This document shows, piece after piece, positions 8,171 through 16,883 of a stretch of 64,000 nt of DNA. The stretch is from Sphingomicrobium clamense (GTDB lineage: Bacteria; Pseudomonadota; Alphaproteobacteria; Sphingomonadales; Sphingomonadaceae): positions 1,038,001-1,102,000 of the forward strand of contig NZ_JAHVAH010000001.1 in NCBI RefSeq assembly GCF_019264355.1. The letters are read 5' to 3'. The position numbers were made by a program, and so were the translations under genes. The notes beneath the pieces are model-generated. The model did no database searches. It was not told the DNA's origin and saw only the letters and a program-made list of their open reading frames with translations. The first letter of the stretch is position 1. Every line of letters begins with the position of its first letter.

Positions 8171-9178
8171 ATGTACACGACCGAACTCGACAAGCAGCCG
8201 AAGCCCGAAAAGGGCGCGAAAGTCACCTCGATTGACGGTAACGAGCCGCAAGAGCTCGTCGATGCCTTCGAAGCGCGCGTGGCCGCGGACGAGTTTATCG
8301 AGCCCAAGGACTGGATGCCCGAAGCGTATCGCAAGACGCTGGTCCGCCAGATCTCGCAGCACGCTCATTCGGAAATCGTCGGCATGCTCCCCGAGGGCAA
8401 CTGGATCACGCGCGCGCCGTCGCTGCGCCGCAAGGCGATCCTCCTGGCGAAGGTTCAGGACGAGGCGGGCCACGGCCTCTACCTCTACTGCGCCGCCGAA
8501 ACGCTCGGCACGAGCCGCGAGGAGATGATCGAGGCGCTCCATTCGGGCAAGGCGAAGTACAGCACCATTTTCAACTACCCGACGCTCACCTGGGCCGACA
8601 TCGCCGCGATCGGCTGGCTGGTCGATGGCGCGGCAATCATGAACCAGGTGCCGCTGCAGCGCACCAGCTACGGCCCCTATGCCCGTGCGATGGTCCGCGT
8701 GTGCAAGGAAGAAAGCTTCCACCAGCGTCAGGGTTATGAGGCAATGACCGTGCTCGCGCAGGGCACCGAGGAGCAGAAGCGCATGGCGCAGGATGCGCTC
8801 AATCGCTGGTGGTGGCCGAGCCTCATGATGTTCGGTCCGCCAGACGACAAGTCGCCCAATACCGAGCGCTCGATGCGCTGGCGGATCAAGCGCGAAACCA
8901 ATGACGAGCTGCGCCAGAAGTTCGTCGACATCACCGTCCCGCAGGCCGAGTTTCTCGGGCTGACCGTCCCCGACGAAGACCTCGCTTGGAACGAGGAAAA
9001 AGGCGGCTACGATTTCGGCGACATCGACTGGGAAGAATTCTATGCGGTCGTGCGCGGCGAAGGCCCGGTTGCGAAGGAGCGCATGAAGGCGCGCCGCGAC
9101 GCCTGGGAACAGAATGCCTGGGTCCGCGAAGCCGCCGACGCGCACGAAGCCAAGAAGCGCGCCGCCGCAGCCGCCTAG
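8171..9178 (+). CDS. paaA: Phenylacetyl-CoA 1,2-epoxidase subunit A (catalytic)
   Basis: The 335-residue diiron subunit of the multicomponent monooxygenase inserts oxygen into the ring of phenylacetyl-CoA. Iron ligands lie in [11 protein letters not shown] (about residues 96-106) and [11 protein letters not shown] (about 180-190), the ferritin-like E-x-x-H pairs of PaaA. The C-terminus is a charged helix. It starts the paaA-B-C-E run, with paaB 54 bp downstream. Confidence 0.97.
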   Translation: MYTTELDKQPKPEKGAKVTSIDGNEPQELVDAFEARVAADEFIEPKDWMPEAYRKTLVRQISQHAHSEIVGMLPEGNWITRAPSLRRKAILLAKVQDEAGHGLYLYCAAETLGTSREEMIEALHSGKAKYSTIFNYPTLTWADIAAIGWLVDGAAIMNQVPLQRTSYGPYARAMVRVCKEESFHQRQGYEAMTVLAQGTEEQKRMAQDALNRWWWPSLMMFGPPDDKSPNTERSMRWRIKRETNDELRQKFVDITVPQAEFLGLTVPDEDLAWNEEKGGYDFGDIDWEEFYAVVRGEGPVAKERMKARRDAWEQNAWVREAADAHEAKKRAAAAA

Positions 9179-9232
9179 ACAAAGACCCGCCGACGCGACT
9201 AAGCCCGCTCACGAAATTCGACGGGAGTAATC

Positions 9233-9514
9233 ATGTCAGACTGGCCGCTTTGGGAAGTGTTCGTTCGCGCCAAAGGTGGGCTTTCCCACCGTCACGTCGG
9301 CAGCGTTCATGCACCCGACAAGGACATGGCGATCAACCACGCCCGCGACACCTATACGCGCCGCATGGAAGGCGTGAGCCTGTGGGTCGTGAAGTCCGAC
9401 GACATCGTCGCCAGCGACCCCGAGGAAGCGGGCCAGATCTTCGAGCCCGCTAAGGACAAGATTTATCGCCACCCGACATTCTACGACATTCCTGACGAGG
9501 TGAAGCACATCTGA
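9233..9514 (+). CDS. paaB: Phenylacetyl-CoA epoxidase subunit B
   Basis: This 93-residue small subunit has the family's N-terminal WPLWEVFVRAKGGLSHRHVGS and the downstream YTRRMEGVSLWVV stretch. PaaB bridges PaaAC heterodimers in the epoxidase complex. A GACGGGAGTAATC ribosome site precedes the ATG. Its stop overlaps the paaC start by one base (TGATG), so the two are coupled. Confidence 0.96.
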   Translation: MSDWPLWEVFVRAKGGLSHRHVGSVHAPDKDMAINHARDTYTRRMEGVSLWVVKSDDIVASDPEEAGQIFEPAKDKIYRHPTFYDIPDEVKHI

Positions 9515-10365
9515 TGCCGAGCCTTCCGACCATTTCACCCGAAGAAGAAGCGAAGGCCGAGGCCGAGGACGGTCAGACGACCGGTAGCTTCGACGCGCCC
9601 ACGACGGGCAGCCGCGATGCAGAAACGATCGCCTATTATCTGATGCTGGGCGACGACGCGTTGATCCTCGGTCAGCGCCTGTCGGAATGGTGCGGCCACG
9701 CGCCGTCGGTGGAGGTCGACCTCAGCCTTGCCAACATGGGGCTCGACCTGATCGGCCAGGCGACCAACTACCTCAATGGCGCGGCGGGCGCGATGGACGG
9801 CGACAAGGACGCCGATGCGCTCGCCTTCAAGCGCGACGTGCTCGATTTTCGCAATTGCCTGATGGTCGAGCAGCCCAATGGCGACTTCGCGCAGACGATG
9901 GCGCGGCAGTTTCTCTTTTCGACCTGGCAGCACATGCTGCTCCAGCGACTGACGCAGTCGAAGGACGGGCATCTCGCTGCCATCGCCGCCAAGTCGGTCA
10001 AGGAAGTCGCCTACCATCGCGAACTGGCGACCGACTGGGTCGTGCGACTGGGTGACGGGACCGAGGAGTCGACCCGCCGCATGACCGAAGGGCTCGACTG
10101 GAACTGGCGCTTCATCCCCGAGCTGTTCGACGTCGACGAAACGCTCCAGAAGGTCATCAATCAGGGCATCGCCGTCGATCCGCGCGAATTCGAAGACGAA
10201 TATCGCTCGGCGCTCGCCGAAGCGCTGGCGCAGGCCAAGCTGGCCGTCCCCGACGACCAGCGTCCGATCCTGGGCGGACGCAAGGGCCATCACAGCGAAC
10301 ATCTCGGCCACCTGCTGGCAGTGATGCAATATCTGCCGCGCACCTATCCGGACGCGGAGTGGTAG
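9514..10365 (+). CDS. paaC: Phenylacetyl-CoA epoxidase subunit C (structural)
   Basis: This 283-residue ferritin-like subunit pairs with PaaA and is catalytically inactive in the family. Recognisable segments are YYLMLGDDALILGQRLSEWC, LSLANMGLDLIGQA, and the C-terminal GGRKGHHSEHLGHLLAVMQYL. An acidic N-terminal extension of about 35 residues precedes the conserved core. The stop is separated from the paaE start by a single base, leaving no room for a paaD gene. Confidence 0.95.
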   Translation: MPSLPTISPEEEAKAEAEDGQTTGSFDAPTTGSRDAETIAYYLMLGDDALILGQRLSEWCGHAPSVEVDLSLANMGLDLIGQATNYLNGAAGAMDGDKDADALAFKRDVLDFRNCLMVEQPNGDFAQTMARQFLFSTWQHMLLQRLTQSKDGHLAAIAAKSVKEVAYHRELATDWVVRLGDGTEESTRRMTEGLDWNWRFIPELFDVDETLQKVINQGIAVDPREFEDEYRSALAEALAQAKLAVPDDQRPILGGRKGHHSEHLGHLLAVMQYLPRTYPDAEW

Positions 10366-10366
10366 G

Positions 10367-11443
10367 ATGAGCGATCATTTCCACACGCTGACGGTGCGCG
10401 AGGTCGTGCCCGAAACCGACGATGCCAATTCGGTCGTGTTCGATGTCCCCGCTGAACTGGCCGAGACGTTTGGCTTTAAGGCGGGCCAGCATCTGACGCT
10501 GAAGGCCGACATCGACGGCGAGGATATTCGCCGCAACTATTCGCTTTGCGTCGCGCCGCACGAGGGGCTGACGAAGGTGACCGTCAAACGGATCGCGGGC
10601 GGGGTCATGTCCAACTGGGTCGGCGATCACCTCAAGGCCGGTGACGCGATCGAGGTGCTGCCCCCGCATGGCAGCTTCACCTACGACTTCTCGCCTGAAG
10701 CACCGCCTCGCCATTATGTCGCCTTTGCGGGTGGGTCGGGCATCACGCCGATCATGAGCCTTGTGCGCACCGCCTTGAGCGTCGAGCCGCAAGCGCGCTT
10801 CACGCTCTTCTACGGCAACCGCGACAGCGCGAGCGTGATTTTCCTCGACGGCCTGTCGGACCTGAAAGACCGCTATCTCGGCCGCTTCGAACTCTATCAT
10901 TTCCTCTCGGACGAGGCCGGCGACATCGACCTCTTTAATGGCATGCTGGATCGCGAGACGTGCGATGCGGTGATCGACCAGCTGGTGCGCGATCCCAAGG
11001 ACGTCGACGCCTATTTCATCTGTGGTCCCGGCCCGATGATGGATGCCGCCGAGGCAGCGCTGCAGGACTCTGGCGTCGCGCAGGACAAGATCCACATCGA
11101 ACGCTTCACGGCGGGTCGACCGTCGGCCGCCGAGGCCGCGCAGATGCAGGCCGCGGCGCAGCAGGCTTCGGGCAAGGCGATGTGGGTCACGCTCGACGGG
11201 CGTGCGCGCAAGGTCGAGTTTAACGGCGACAACATCCTCGATAGCGCGCGAGAGGCGGGGCTTCCGGCCCCCTACGCATGCAAGGCGGGCGTGTGCGCGA
11301 CGTGCCGCGCCAAGGTGACGGAGGGCGAGGTCGAGATGGGCGCACGTTATGGCCTCACCGACGAGGAAATCGCCAGCGGCTACGTGCTGACATGCCAGTC
11401 GGTGCCCAAGGGCGAAGGCGTGAAGGTCGATTACGACGCCTGA
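10367..11443 (+). CDS. paaE: Phenylacetyl-CoA epoxidase reductase subunit E
   Basis: The 358-residue reductase passes electrons from NAD(P)H to the diiron subunit. An N-terminal FAD-binding ferredoxin reductase domain carries RRNYSLC (about residue 52) and GGSGITPIMSL. The C-terminal plant-type 2Fe-2S domain has cysteines in CKAGVCATC and a fourth in YVLTCQS. It directly follows paaC. The usual intervening paaD, whose product helps mature this Fe-S cofactor, is absent here. Confidence 0.95.
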   Translation: MSDHFHTLTVREVVPETDDANSVVFDVPAELAETFGFKAGQHLTLKADIDGEDIRRNYSLCVAPHEGLTKVTVKRIAGGVMSNWVGDHLKAGDAIEVLPPHGSFTYDFSPEAPPRHYVAFAGGSGITPIMSLVRTALSVEPQARFTLFYGNRDSASVIFLDGLSDLKDRYLGRFELYHFLSDEAGDIDLFNGMLDRETCDAVIDQLVRDPKDVDAYFICGPGPMMDAAEAALQDSGVAQDKIHIERFTAGRPSAAEAAQMQAAAQQASGKAMWVTLDGRARKVEFNGDNILDSAREAGLPAPYACKAGVCATCRAKVTEGEVEMGARYGLTDEEIASGYVLTCQSVPKGEGVKVDYDA

Positions 11444-11497
11444 TTTTTGCGACTTGGCGCTTTGCGCTTCCCCATTTTTCCCGCTAGACCGCCGCGC

Positions 11498-12688
11498 ATG
11501 ACGGAAAAAACAGGGGGCCTGTTGTCCGGCCTCGAAGCAATCAAGCCGGATTCGCTGCTCCAGCTCATCCAGATGGCCAGTGCCGACACGCGACCAAACA
11601 AGATCGACGTCGGTGTCGGTGTCTACCGCACCTCGAACGGCGCCACGCCGATCCTTTCGGCGGTGAAAAAGGCCGAGAAGATCCTGTGGGAACGCCAGGA
11701 AACCAAGGCCTATCTCGGGATGAGCGGCGACAAGGTCTATGCCGAATTGTTGAAGCCCATCGTGTTCGGGCAGCATGCCGATGACGAAGGACTGATCGGG
11801 CTGCAGACGCCGGGCGGCTGCGGCGCGCTGACGCTGGGCTTCAAGCTGGTCAAGGCGGCGCGGCCCGATGCGCGCGTACTGGTCGGCACCCCGACCTGGG
11901 CCAACCACCAGCCGGTGATCGAGGGCGCAGGGCTCAAGATCGTCGAATATCCATACTACCTGAAGGAAGAGACGCGCATCGATTTCGATGCGATGATAGC
12001 AGCCTTCGATGCCGCGCGTCCGGGTGATGTCGCCCTGCTCCACGGCTGTTGCCACAATCCGACCGGTGCCGACCTCGATGCCGGCCAATGGGCCAAGGTG
12101 CGCGCCAAATGCGCCGAAAAGGGCATCATCCCCTTCGTCGACATCGCCTATCAGGGGCTTGGCGACGGACTGGACGACGATGCCGAAGGCCTGCGCGGGC
12201 TGATGGGTGCCTGCGACGAAGTCATCGTCGCGCAAAGCTGTGACAAGAATTTCGGCGTCTATCGCGACCGCGTCGGTTGCCTGTTCGTCAAGGCGGGCAG
12301 CGACGAGACGGCCAACATCGTCAAGAGCCACATCATGCAGATCGCGCGCGAAATGTGGTCGATGCCGCCCGACCACAGCGCGGCTGCCGTCCGGATCGTT
12401 CTCGAAAATGACGATTTGCGCGCCGAGTGGCTCGACGAGCTCTCGATCATGCGTGGTCGCATCAAGGACTTGCGCAAGCGGATCGCGTCGAAAGACCCGC
12501 GTCTGGCCTATATCGGTGAGCAGAAGGGCATGTTCTCGATGATGCCGCTGACGCCGCAGCAGGTCGACACGCTGCGCGACGAGCACGCCATCTACATGGC
12601 GGATAGCGGCCGCTTCAATGTGTGCGGTATGGCCGATGAGGACGTCGATCGCTTCTGCGACGCCGTGCTGGAGGCGATGGATGGCTAG
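11498..12688 (+). CDS. Aromatic amino acid / aspartate-type aminotransferase (class I)
   Basis: The 396-residue PLP enzyme has fold-type I hallmarks: the N-terminal DVGVGVYRTSNG segment, HGCCHNPTGADL (Asn/Pro loop) and the PLP lysine in SCDKNFGVYRDRVGC. It belongs to the AspC/TyrB branch, which transaminates aspartate and aromatic amino acids. The substrate cannot be read from sequence. It lies 54 bp after paaE and overlaps the E1 gene by 8 bp, suggesting it supplies a 2-oxoacid (phenylpyruvate is my guess) to the next two enzymes. The start at 11498 is chosen over an in-frame start at 11447 because it matches the family N-terminus. Confidence 0.9.
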   Translation: MTEKTGGLLSGLEAIKPDSLLQLIQMASADTRPNKIDVGVGVYRTSNGATPILSAVKKAEKILWERQETKAYLGMSGDKVYAELLKPIVFGQHADDEGLIGLQTPGGCGALTLGFKLVKAARPDARVLVGTPTWANHQPVIEGAGLKIVEYPYYLKEETRIDFDAMIAAFDAARPGDVALLHGCCHNPTGADLDAGQWAKVRAKCAEKGIIPFVDIAYQGLGDGLDDDAEGLRGLMGACDEVIVAQSCDKNFGVYRDRVGCLFVKAGSDETANIVKSHIMQIAREMWSMPPDHSAAAVRIVLENDDLRAEWLDELSIMRGRIKDLRKRIASKDPRLAYIGEQKGMFSMMPLTPQQVDTLRDEHAIYMADSGRFNVCGMADEDVDRFCDAVLEAMDG

Positions 12689-14729
12689 CGTGCTCGACCG
12701 CGACAAGACTTCTGCCGACGAGCCTGCCTTTAGTTGGGAGGATGTCGCGCGCCTCGTCCTGACGAGCCGCGAGATGGACCGGCTCGAGGAAGAGGAACTC
12801 GTCCCCGCCAAGAAGGTGCTCTACCAATTCTCCGCGCGCGGCCACGACATGGCGCAGGTCATGCTCGGCCTGCATTTGCGCGATGGCGACGCGGCGTGCG
12901 GCTATTATCGCTCGCGCCCGATGCTGCTGGCGCTGGGCGTCGATCTTGCCGATGCGCTAGGGTCGGGCATGGGCCGTGAAGGCGGCTATTCGGACGGGCG
13001 CGATATCGGCGTCGTGTTCAACTATCCCAACCCGGGCGGGGCGCACGCGCTGCCCATGTGCGGCGGCGTCGGGGCGCAATATACGCCCGCAGCGGGCTGG
13101 GCGCAGTCGATCACCTACAAGGCGAAGGTGCTGGGCGAAGAAGACGATGGCGCGGTTGCGGTCGTGCTGGGCGGTGACGCGAGCTGTGCCACAGGCGGCT
13201 TCTGGTCCGCGCTGACCATCGCGACGACGCAGCAACTGCCGTTGCTCTTCTACGTCGAGGATAATGGCTACGGCATTTCGGTGCCTTCGACCTACCAGAC
13301 GCCGGGTCAGGACATCGCGGCCAACCTTGGAAGCTTCAAAGGCCTGGAAATCTTCAACGGCGACGGCACCGAGCCCGAAGAGGCCGCCGACCTGATCGCC
13401 AAGGCCTTCGCACATGTGCGCGGGCGCAAGGGGCCGGCGCTGTTGCGCCTGACCGTCCCGCGCCTCGAAGGGCATAGCGCGCAGGACACGCAAACCTACA
13501 AGTCGGACGATGAGATCGCCGCCGAATGGGCACGCGACCCGCTGCCCAAGCTCAAGGCCAAGGCCAACAACCTCGACTGGGACATGATCGAAGCGTCGGT
13601 CGCCGCCGAGGTCGACAAGGCGCGCGAAGAGGCCGAGGCGAGGGGCGTTTCCGACCCTGATGACGTCGCCAAGAGCGTCTTTTTCGAAGGCGAACACGCC
13701 AAGGTGGGCGGGCAGGCGGGACTGTCGCTCGACGGCACGCACGAGGACCCGCGTCCCGAAGGTCAGCGCATCAACATGGTCACCGCGATCCGCCGCGTGC
13801 TCGACCAGGAGCTCGAGGCCAATCCGAAGATGAGCGTCTTTGGCGAGGATGTCGGTCCCAAGGGCGGCGTCCATGCGGTGACACTCGGTCTCCAGGAGAA
13901 GTTCGGGCACGACCGCGTGTTCGACACCTCGCTCAACGAGGAAGGCATCGTCGGCCGTGCGGTCGGGATGGCGATGGCGGGTCTGCTGCCCGTGCCCGAA
14001 ATCCAATTCCGCAAATATGCCGAGCCTGCGACGGAGCAGATTAACGATTGCGGCACGATCCGCTGGCGCACGCACAACCGCTTCGCCGCGCCGATGGTGC
14101 TGCGCATCCCGGGCGGCTTCTTCAAATGCGGCGACCCGTGGCATTCGCAGACCAACGAGGTGCAGTTCGTGCACAATCCCGGCTGGAAGGTGGCGGTGCC
14201 GAGCAATGCCGAAGATGCGGTCGGTCTCCTTCGCATGGCGCTGCGCGGTAACGATCCCACCATCTTCTTCGAACATCGCGCGATGCTCGACGACAGCTGG
14301 GCGCGGCGGCCGTATCCGGGCGACGGCTACGTGCTGCCGTTCGGCAAGGCGAAGAAGACGATGGAAGGCGACCAGATTACCATCGTGACCTGGGGCGCGA
14401 TGACGCCGCGCTGCGAGGCGGCAGCCAAGGATGTCAGCGCCGACGTCATCGACCTTCGCACGCTGATGCCGTGGGACGAGGAAATGGTGCTCGAAAGCGT
14501 CGCCAAGACCCATCGCTGCCTTATCGTCCACGAAGATCTGCGCACCGGCGGCTTCGGTGCAGAGATCGCAGCTGTCGTCGCCGACAAGGCTTTTCTCGAC
14601 CTCGATGCACCGGTCGAGCGCGTGACGATGCCCGACATCCCGTCACCGCATCATCCCAAGCTGCTCGAGGCGGCGGTCCCGTCGGTCGAAGATATTAAGG
14701 CGAAAATCATCGAAATGCTGGAGTTTTAA
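12681..14729 (+). CDS. 2-oxoacid dehydrogenase E1, fused alpha-beta subunit
   Basis: The 682-residue protein joins an E1-alpha-like half (about 1-340, with the thiamine diphosphate motif GGDASCATGGFWSAL ... EDNGYGISVP) to an E1-beta half (about 370-682, with FGEDVGPKGGVHAVT and TSLNEEGIVGRAVGMAMAG). It catalyses thiamine-dependent oxidative decarboxylation of a 2-oxoacid, most like the branched-chain type. The start overlaps the aminotransferase stop and is preceded by GGAGGCG. With the following E2 it should form a complex. No E3 gene is present, so a shared lipoamide dehydrogenase is likely. Confidence 0.9.
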   Translation: MASVLDRDKTSADEPAFSWEDVARLVLTSREMDRLEEEELVPAKKVLYQFSARGHDMAQVMLGLHLRDGDAACGYYRSRPMLLALGVDLADALGSGMGREGGYSDGRDIGVVFNYPNPGGAHALPMCGGVGAQYTPAAGWAQSITYKAKVLGEEDDGAVAVVLGGDASCATGGFWSALTIATTQQLPLLFYVEDNGYGISVPSTYQTPGQDIAANLGSFKGLEIFNGDGTEPEEAADLIAKAFAHVRGRKGPALLRLTVPRLEGHSAQDTQTYKSDDEIAAEWARDPLPKLKAKANNLDWDMIEASVAAEVDKAREEAEARGVSDPDDVAKSVFFEGEHAKVGGQAGLSLDGTHEDPRPEGQRINMVTAIRRVLDQELEANPKMSVFGEDVGPKGGVHAVTLGLQEKFGHDRVFDTSLNEEGIVGRAVGMAMAGLLPVPEIQFRKYAEPATEQINDCGTIRWRTHNRFAAPMVLRIPGGFFKCGDPWHSQTNEVQFVHNPGWKVAVPSNAEDAVGLLRMALRGNDPTIFFEHRAMLDDSWARRPYPGDGYVLPFGKAKKTMEGDQITIVTWGAMTPRCEAAAKDVSADVIDLRTLMPWDEEMVLESVAKTHRCLIVHEDLRTGGFGAEIAAVVADKAFLDLDAPVERVTMPDIPSPHHPKLLEAAVPSVEDIKAKIIEMLEF

Positions 14730-15958
14730 TGTCCGTGATCGACGTCATCGTTCCCGACGAGCAGGAAGGCACCAAGGCGGTCGTCCGCTCGTGGCTGGTC
14801 AAGGTCGGCGAAGCGGTCGCCGAGAACGATCCGCTGGTCGAGCTGGAAACCGACAAGGTCACGCAGGAAGTGCCTGCGCCCGCCACAGGCGTGCTGAGCG
14901 AGATCATCCTCGATACCGATGCCGAGGCCGAACCCGGCGCATTGCTCGGAAAGATCGACGCCGATGCATCTGCGACCGCTCGTCCTGAGCCTGTCGAAAG
15001 ACCGTCACCGTCTGGCGGAGAAGATGAAAAACTGGACACAGACAAGCTCGGCCCGAACAGCGTAAAAAAGGCTGAAGTCTGCAAGGAAACACGCCTGTCT
15101 CCCGCCGTGAAACGCGCTGTCCTGCAGCACGACATCGACCCCACGCATATCGAAGGCACCGGCAAGGGCGGGCGCGTGACGCTCGAGGATGTCGACCGCG
15201 CCGTGGCCTCCGCCACGGTCAGCCATGTCGGCAAGCCCAAGACCGCGCAGCCGCGTGTGATCGAGCCATTCAACGCGACCGATATTCCGCACGACCGAAT
15301 GCGCAAGACGATTGCCGAAAACATGGTCAAGGCGGTCACCGACGCGCCGCATGTCACCGCGCTGTTCGAATGCGATTTCTCCGCTGTCGCCGCGCACAAG
15401 GCGGCGATGAAGGCCAAGGGCAAGATGCTCAGCTACACCGCCTACATCCTCAAGGCGGCCGCTGACGCGATGGCGGTCGCTCCCGCGATCAACGGGCGCT
15501 GGGAAGAGGATCGTATTGCGGTTTCGCCCACGATCGACATCGGGGTCGGCACCGCGCTGGGTGACAAGGGCCTCGTCGTCCCCGTCGTGCGCGACGTCGG
15601 CTCGCTCAGCCTCGAAGAGGCGGGTGCCTCGCTTGACGCGCTGACCGGCAAAGCGCGCGACGGCAAGCTCGATCGCAAGGATGTGAGCGGGGGCAGCTTC
15701 ACCATTTCCAATCATGGCGTGTCGGGCAGCCTGCTTGCCTCGCCCATCATCCTGCACCAGGGGCAGGCCGCAATCCTCGGCGTTGGCAAGCTGGAAAAGC
15801 GCGTTATCGTACGCGAGCTGGACGGTCAGGATGTGATGGTCATTCGTCCAATGGCCTATGTCACGCTCACCATCGACCACCGCGTCGTCGACGGCCACCA
15901 GACCAACGCATGGCTCAGCCGTTTCGTCGAGATCCTCGAGACCTGGCCCGCGGCCTAG
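14729..15958 (+). CDS. 2-oxoacid dehydrogenase E2 (lipoyl acyltransferase)
   Basis: The 409-residue E2 has a lipoyl domain (1-75, lipoyl lysine in ELETDKVTQEVPAP), a linker (about 78-120), a subunit-binding domain (LSPAVKRAVLQHDIDPTHI ... GGRVTLEDV) and a catalytic acyltransferase domain with the active-site histidine in DHRVVDGHQT near the C-terminus. Start and stop overlap as TAATG with the E1 gene. The linker contains a sphingomonad-type repeat sequence in frame. It ends in a 4-bp convergent overlap with the CPBP protease gene. Confidence 0.92.
   Translation: MSVIDVIVPDEQEGTKAVVRSWLVKVGEAVAENDPLVELETDKVTQEVPAPATGVLSEIILDTDAEAEPGALLGKIDADASATARPEPVERPSPSGGEDEKLDTDKLGPNSVKKAEVCKETRLSPAVKRAVLQHDIDPTHIEGTGKGGRVTLEDVDRAVASATVSHVGKPKTAQPRVIEPFNATDIPHDRMRKTIAENMVKAVTDAPHVTALFECDFSAVAAHKAAMKAKGKMLSYTAYILKAAADAMAVAPAINGRWEEDRIAVSPTIDIGVGTALGDKGLVVPVVRDVGSLSLEEAGASLDALTGKARDGKLDRKDVSGGSFTISNHGVSGSLLASPIILHQGQAAILGVGKLEKRVIVRELDGQDVMVIRPMAYVTLTIDHRVVDGHQTNAWLSRFVEILETWPAA
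14976..15003. repeat. Single arm of a sphingomonad-type interspersed repeat inside the E2 linker
   Basis: The sequence CGTCCTGAGCCTGTCGAAAG (14981-15000) matches, from memory, a short palindromic element that is very common between genes in sphingomonads. Here it is translated in frame as ARPEPVER within the flexible linker. Only one arm is visible and no other copy was found in the window. The surrounding linker DNA up to about 15100 is more A-rich than its neighbours. Confidence 0.5.
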
Positions 15959-16791
15959 GCCGGGGTCGGCGTGATCCGCGCCTGTCGCTTGGACCAGCGC
16001 AGGAAGCTGATCAGGATGAGGATGCCGATAATCGGCTCGAAATAATGCACGGCAAAGCTCAGCACGGGCGAGGGGCCTGACGCCTCGTCCGGCAATCCCG
16101 TATTGACGCCCAGCAGCACCGCGTTGCTGGCGACCGTGAAGTCCCACAGCGCGTGCAGGAACACGCCCGGCCAGATGGAACGGGTGCGCAGCGCGATCGC
16201 GCCGTAAAGAATGCCGGCCAAACCGGCGTGGATGACCTGCTGGTGCGTGCCTGCCAGCGTCTGACCGCCAATGAAATTGACGTAGTGCATGATGCCGAAC
16301 AGGAAGGACGAGACCAAAAGCGCGATGACCGGCCCCCATTTGATTTCGAGGCCGCGCAGCGCGATGCCCCGAAAAAGCGTCTCTTCGAAGATGCCGACGA
16401 AGATCACCAACAGCAGCGCGTTCTGCGGAATGCCGCTTTCCCAGAGAACGCCGAAGGAGACGTCATTCTCGATGGCGACGGCAAATCCGATGGCGAGCAG
16501 GCCGCCGGTAATGATTGCCGGGACCAACGCCCACCGCAGCCCCGACCAGATCGGTCGACTGGTCACGCGGGCTTCGCGCGCCCAGCCCAGCAGGAACACC
16601 AGCGCAAGGACCGAGGCGGCGAGACCGACCTCGAAGGGCAATTGCCCGAGGGGCAGTTGCTGCGGCGATTTGCCGGGCTTGTTGCCGAAGGCTCCGCTTT
16701 GGAAGAGCAGCGGGGCGGCAAGGATTGCGAAGTAGAGTAGGGCGATGCCGATGGCCGTCGCGGCGGAACGCTTCCTGAAGAACTGACGCAT
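15955..16791 (-). CDS. CPBP family intramembrane metalloprotease
   Basis: The 278-residue membrane protein has about seven hydrophobic segments and the CPBP/Abi signature residues: the glutamate pair in FEETLFRG, a histidine in FGIMHYVNF and a final LHALWDF motif. These residues bind the catalytic metal in Rce1-like proteases. The substrate is unknown. The N-terminus begins with a basic stretch (RQFFRKRS) followed by a hydrophobic helix. It is convergent with the E2 gene (4-bp overlap). Confidence 0.88.
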   Translation of the reverse strand: MRQFFRKRSAATAIGIALLYFAILAAPLLFQSGAFGNKPGKSPQQLPLGQLPFEVGLAASVLALVFLLGWAREARVTSRPIWSGLRWALVPAIITGGLLAIGFAVAIENDVSFGVLWESGIPQNALLLVIFVGIFEETLFRGIALRGLEIKWGPVIALLVSSFLFGIMHYVNFIGGQTLAGTHQQVIHAGLAGILYGAIALRTRSIWPGVFLHALWDFTVASNAVLLGVNTGLPDEASGPSPVLSFAVHYFEPIIGILILISFLRWSKRQARITPTPA

Positions 16792-16883
16792 GATTACCCC
16801 GGCCGTTACGAGCTCGATCCCCAGACTAGCAGATGAGGGTCGATGTCCAAGCCCACGCCGCGCGAGCAGGCGCGCGATGGATT

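Noticed and set aside
10157-12811. Long (884-codon) minus-strand ORF opposite paaC-paaE-aminotransferase
   Set aside because: It lies antisense to clearly recognised genes and its length comes from high-GC third positions; its composition (Arg/His/Asp-rich) is typical of antisense frames.
12957-14531. 524-codon minus-strand ORF opposite the fused E1 gene
   Set aside because: Shadow frame of a gene with strong family motifs on the plus strand.
15005-16339. 444-codon minus-strand ORF across the E2 and CPBP genes
   Set aside because: Runs antisense to the E2 catalytic domain and out of frame within the CPBP gene; no family motif.
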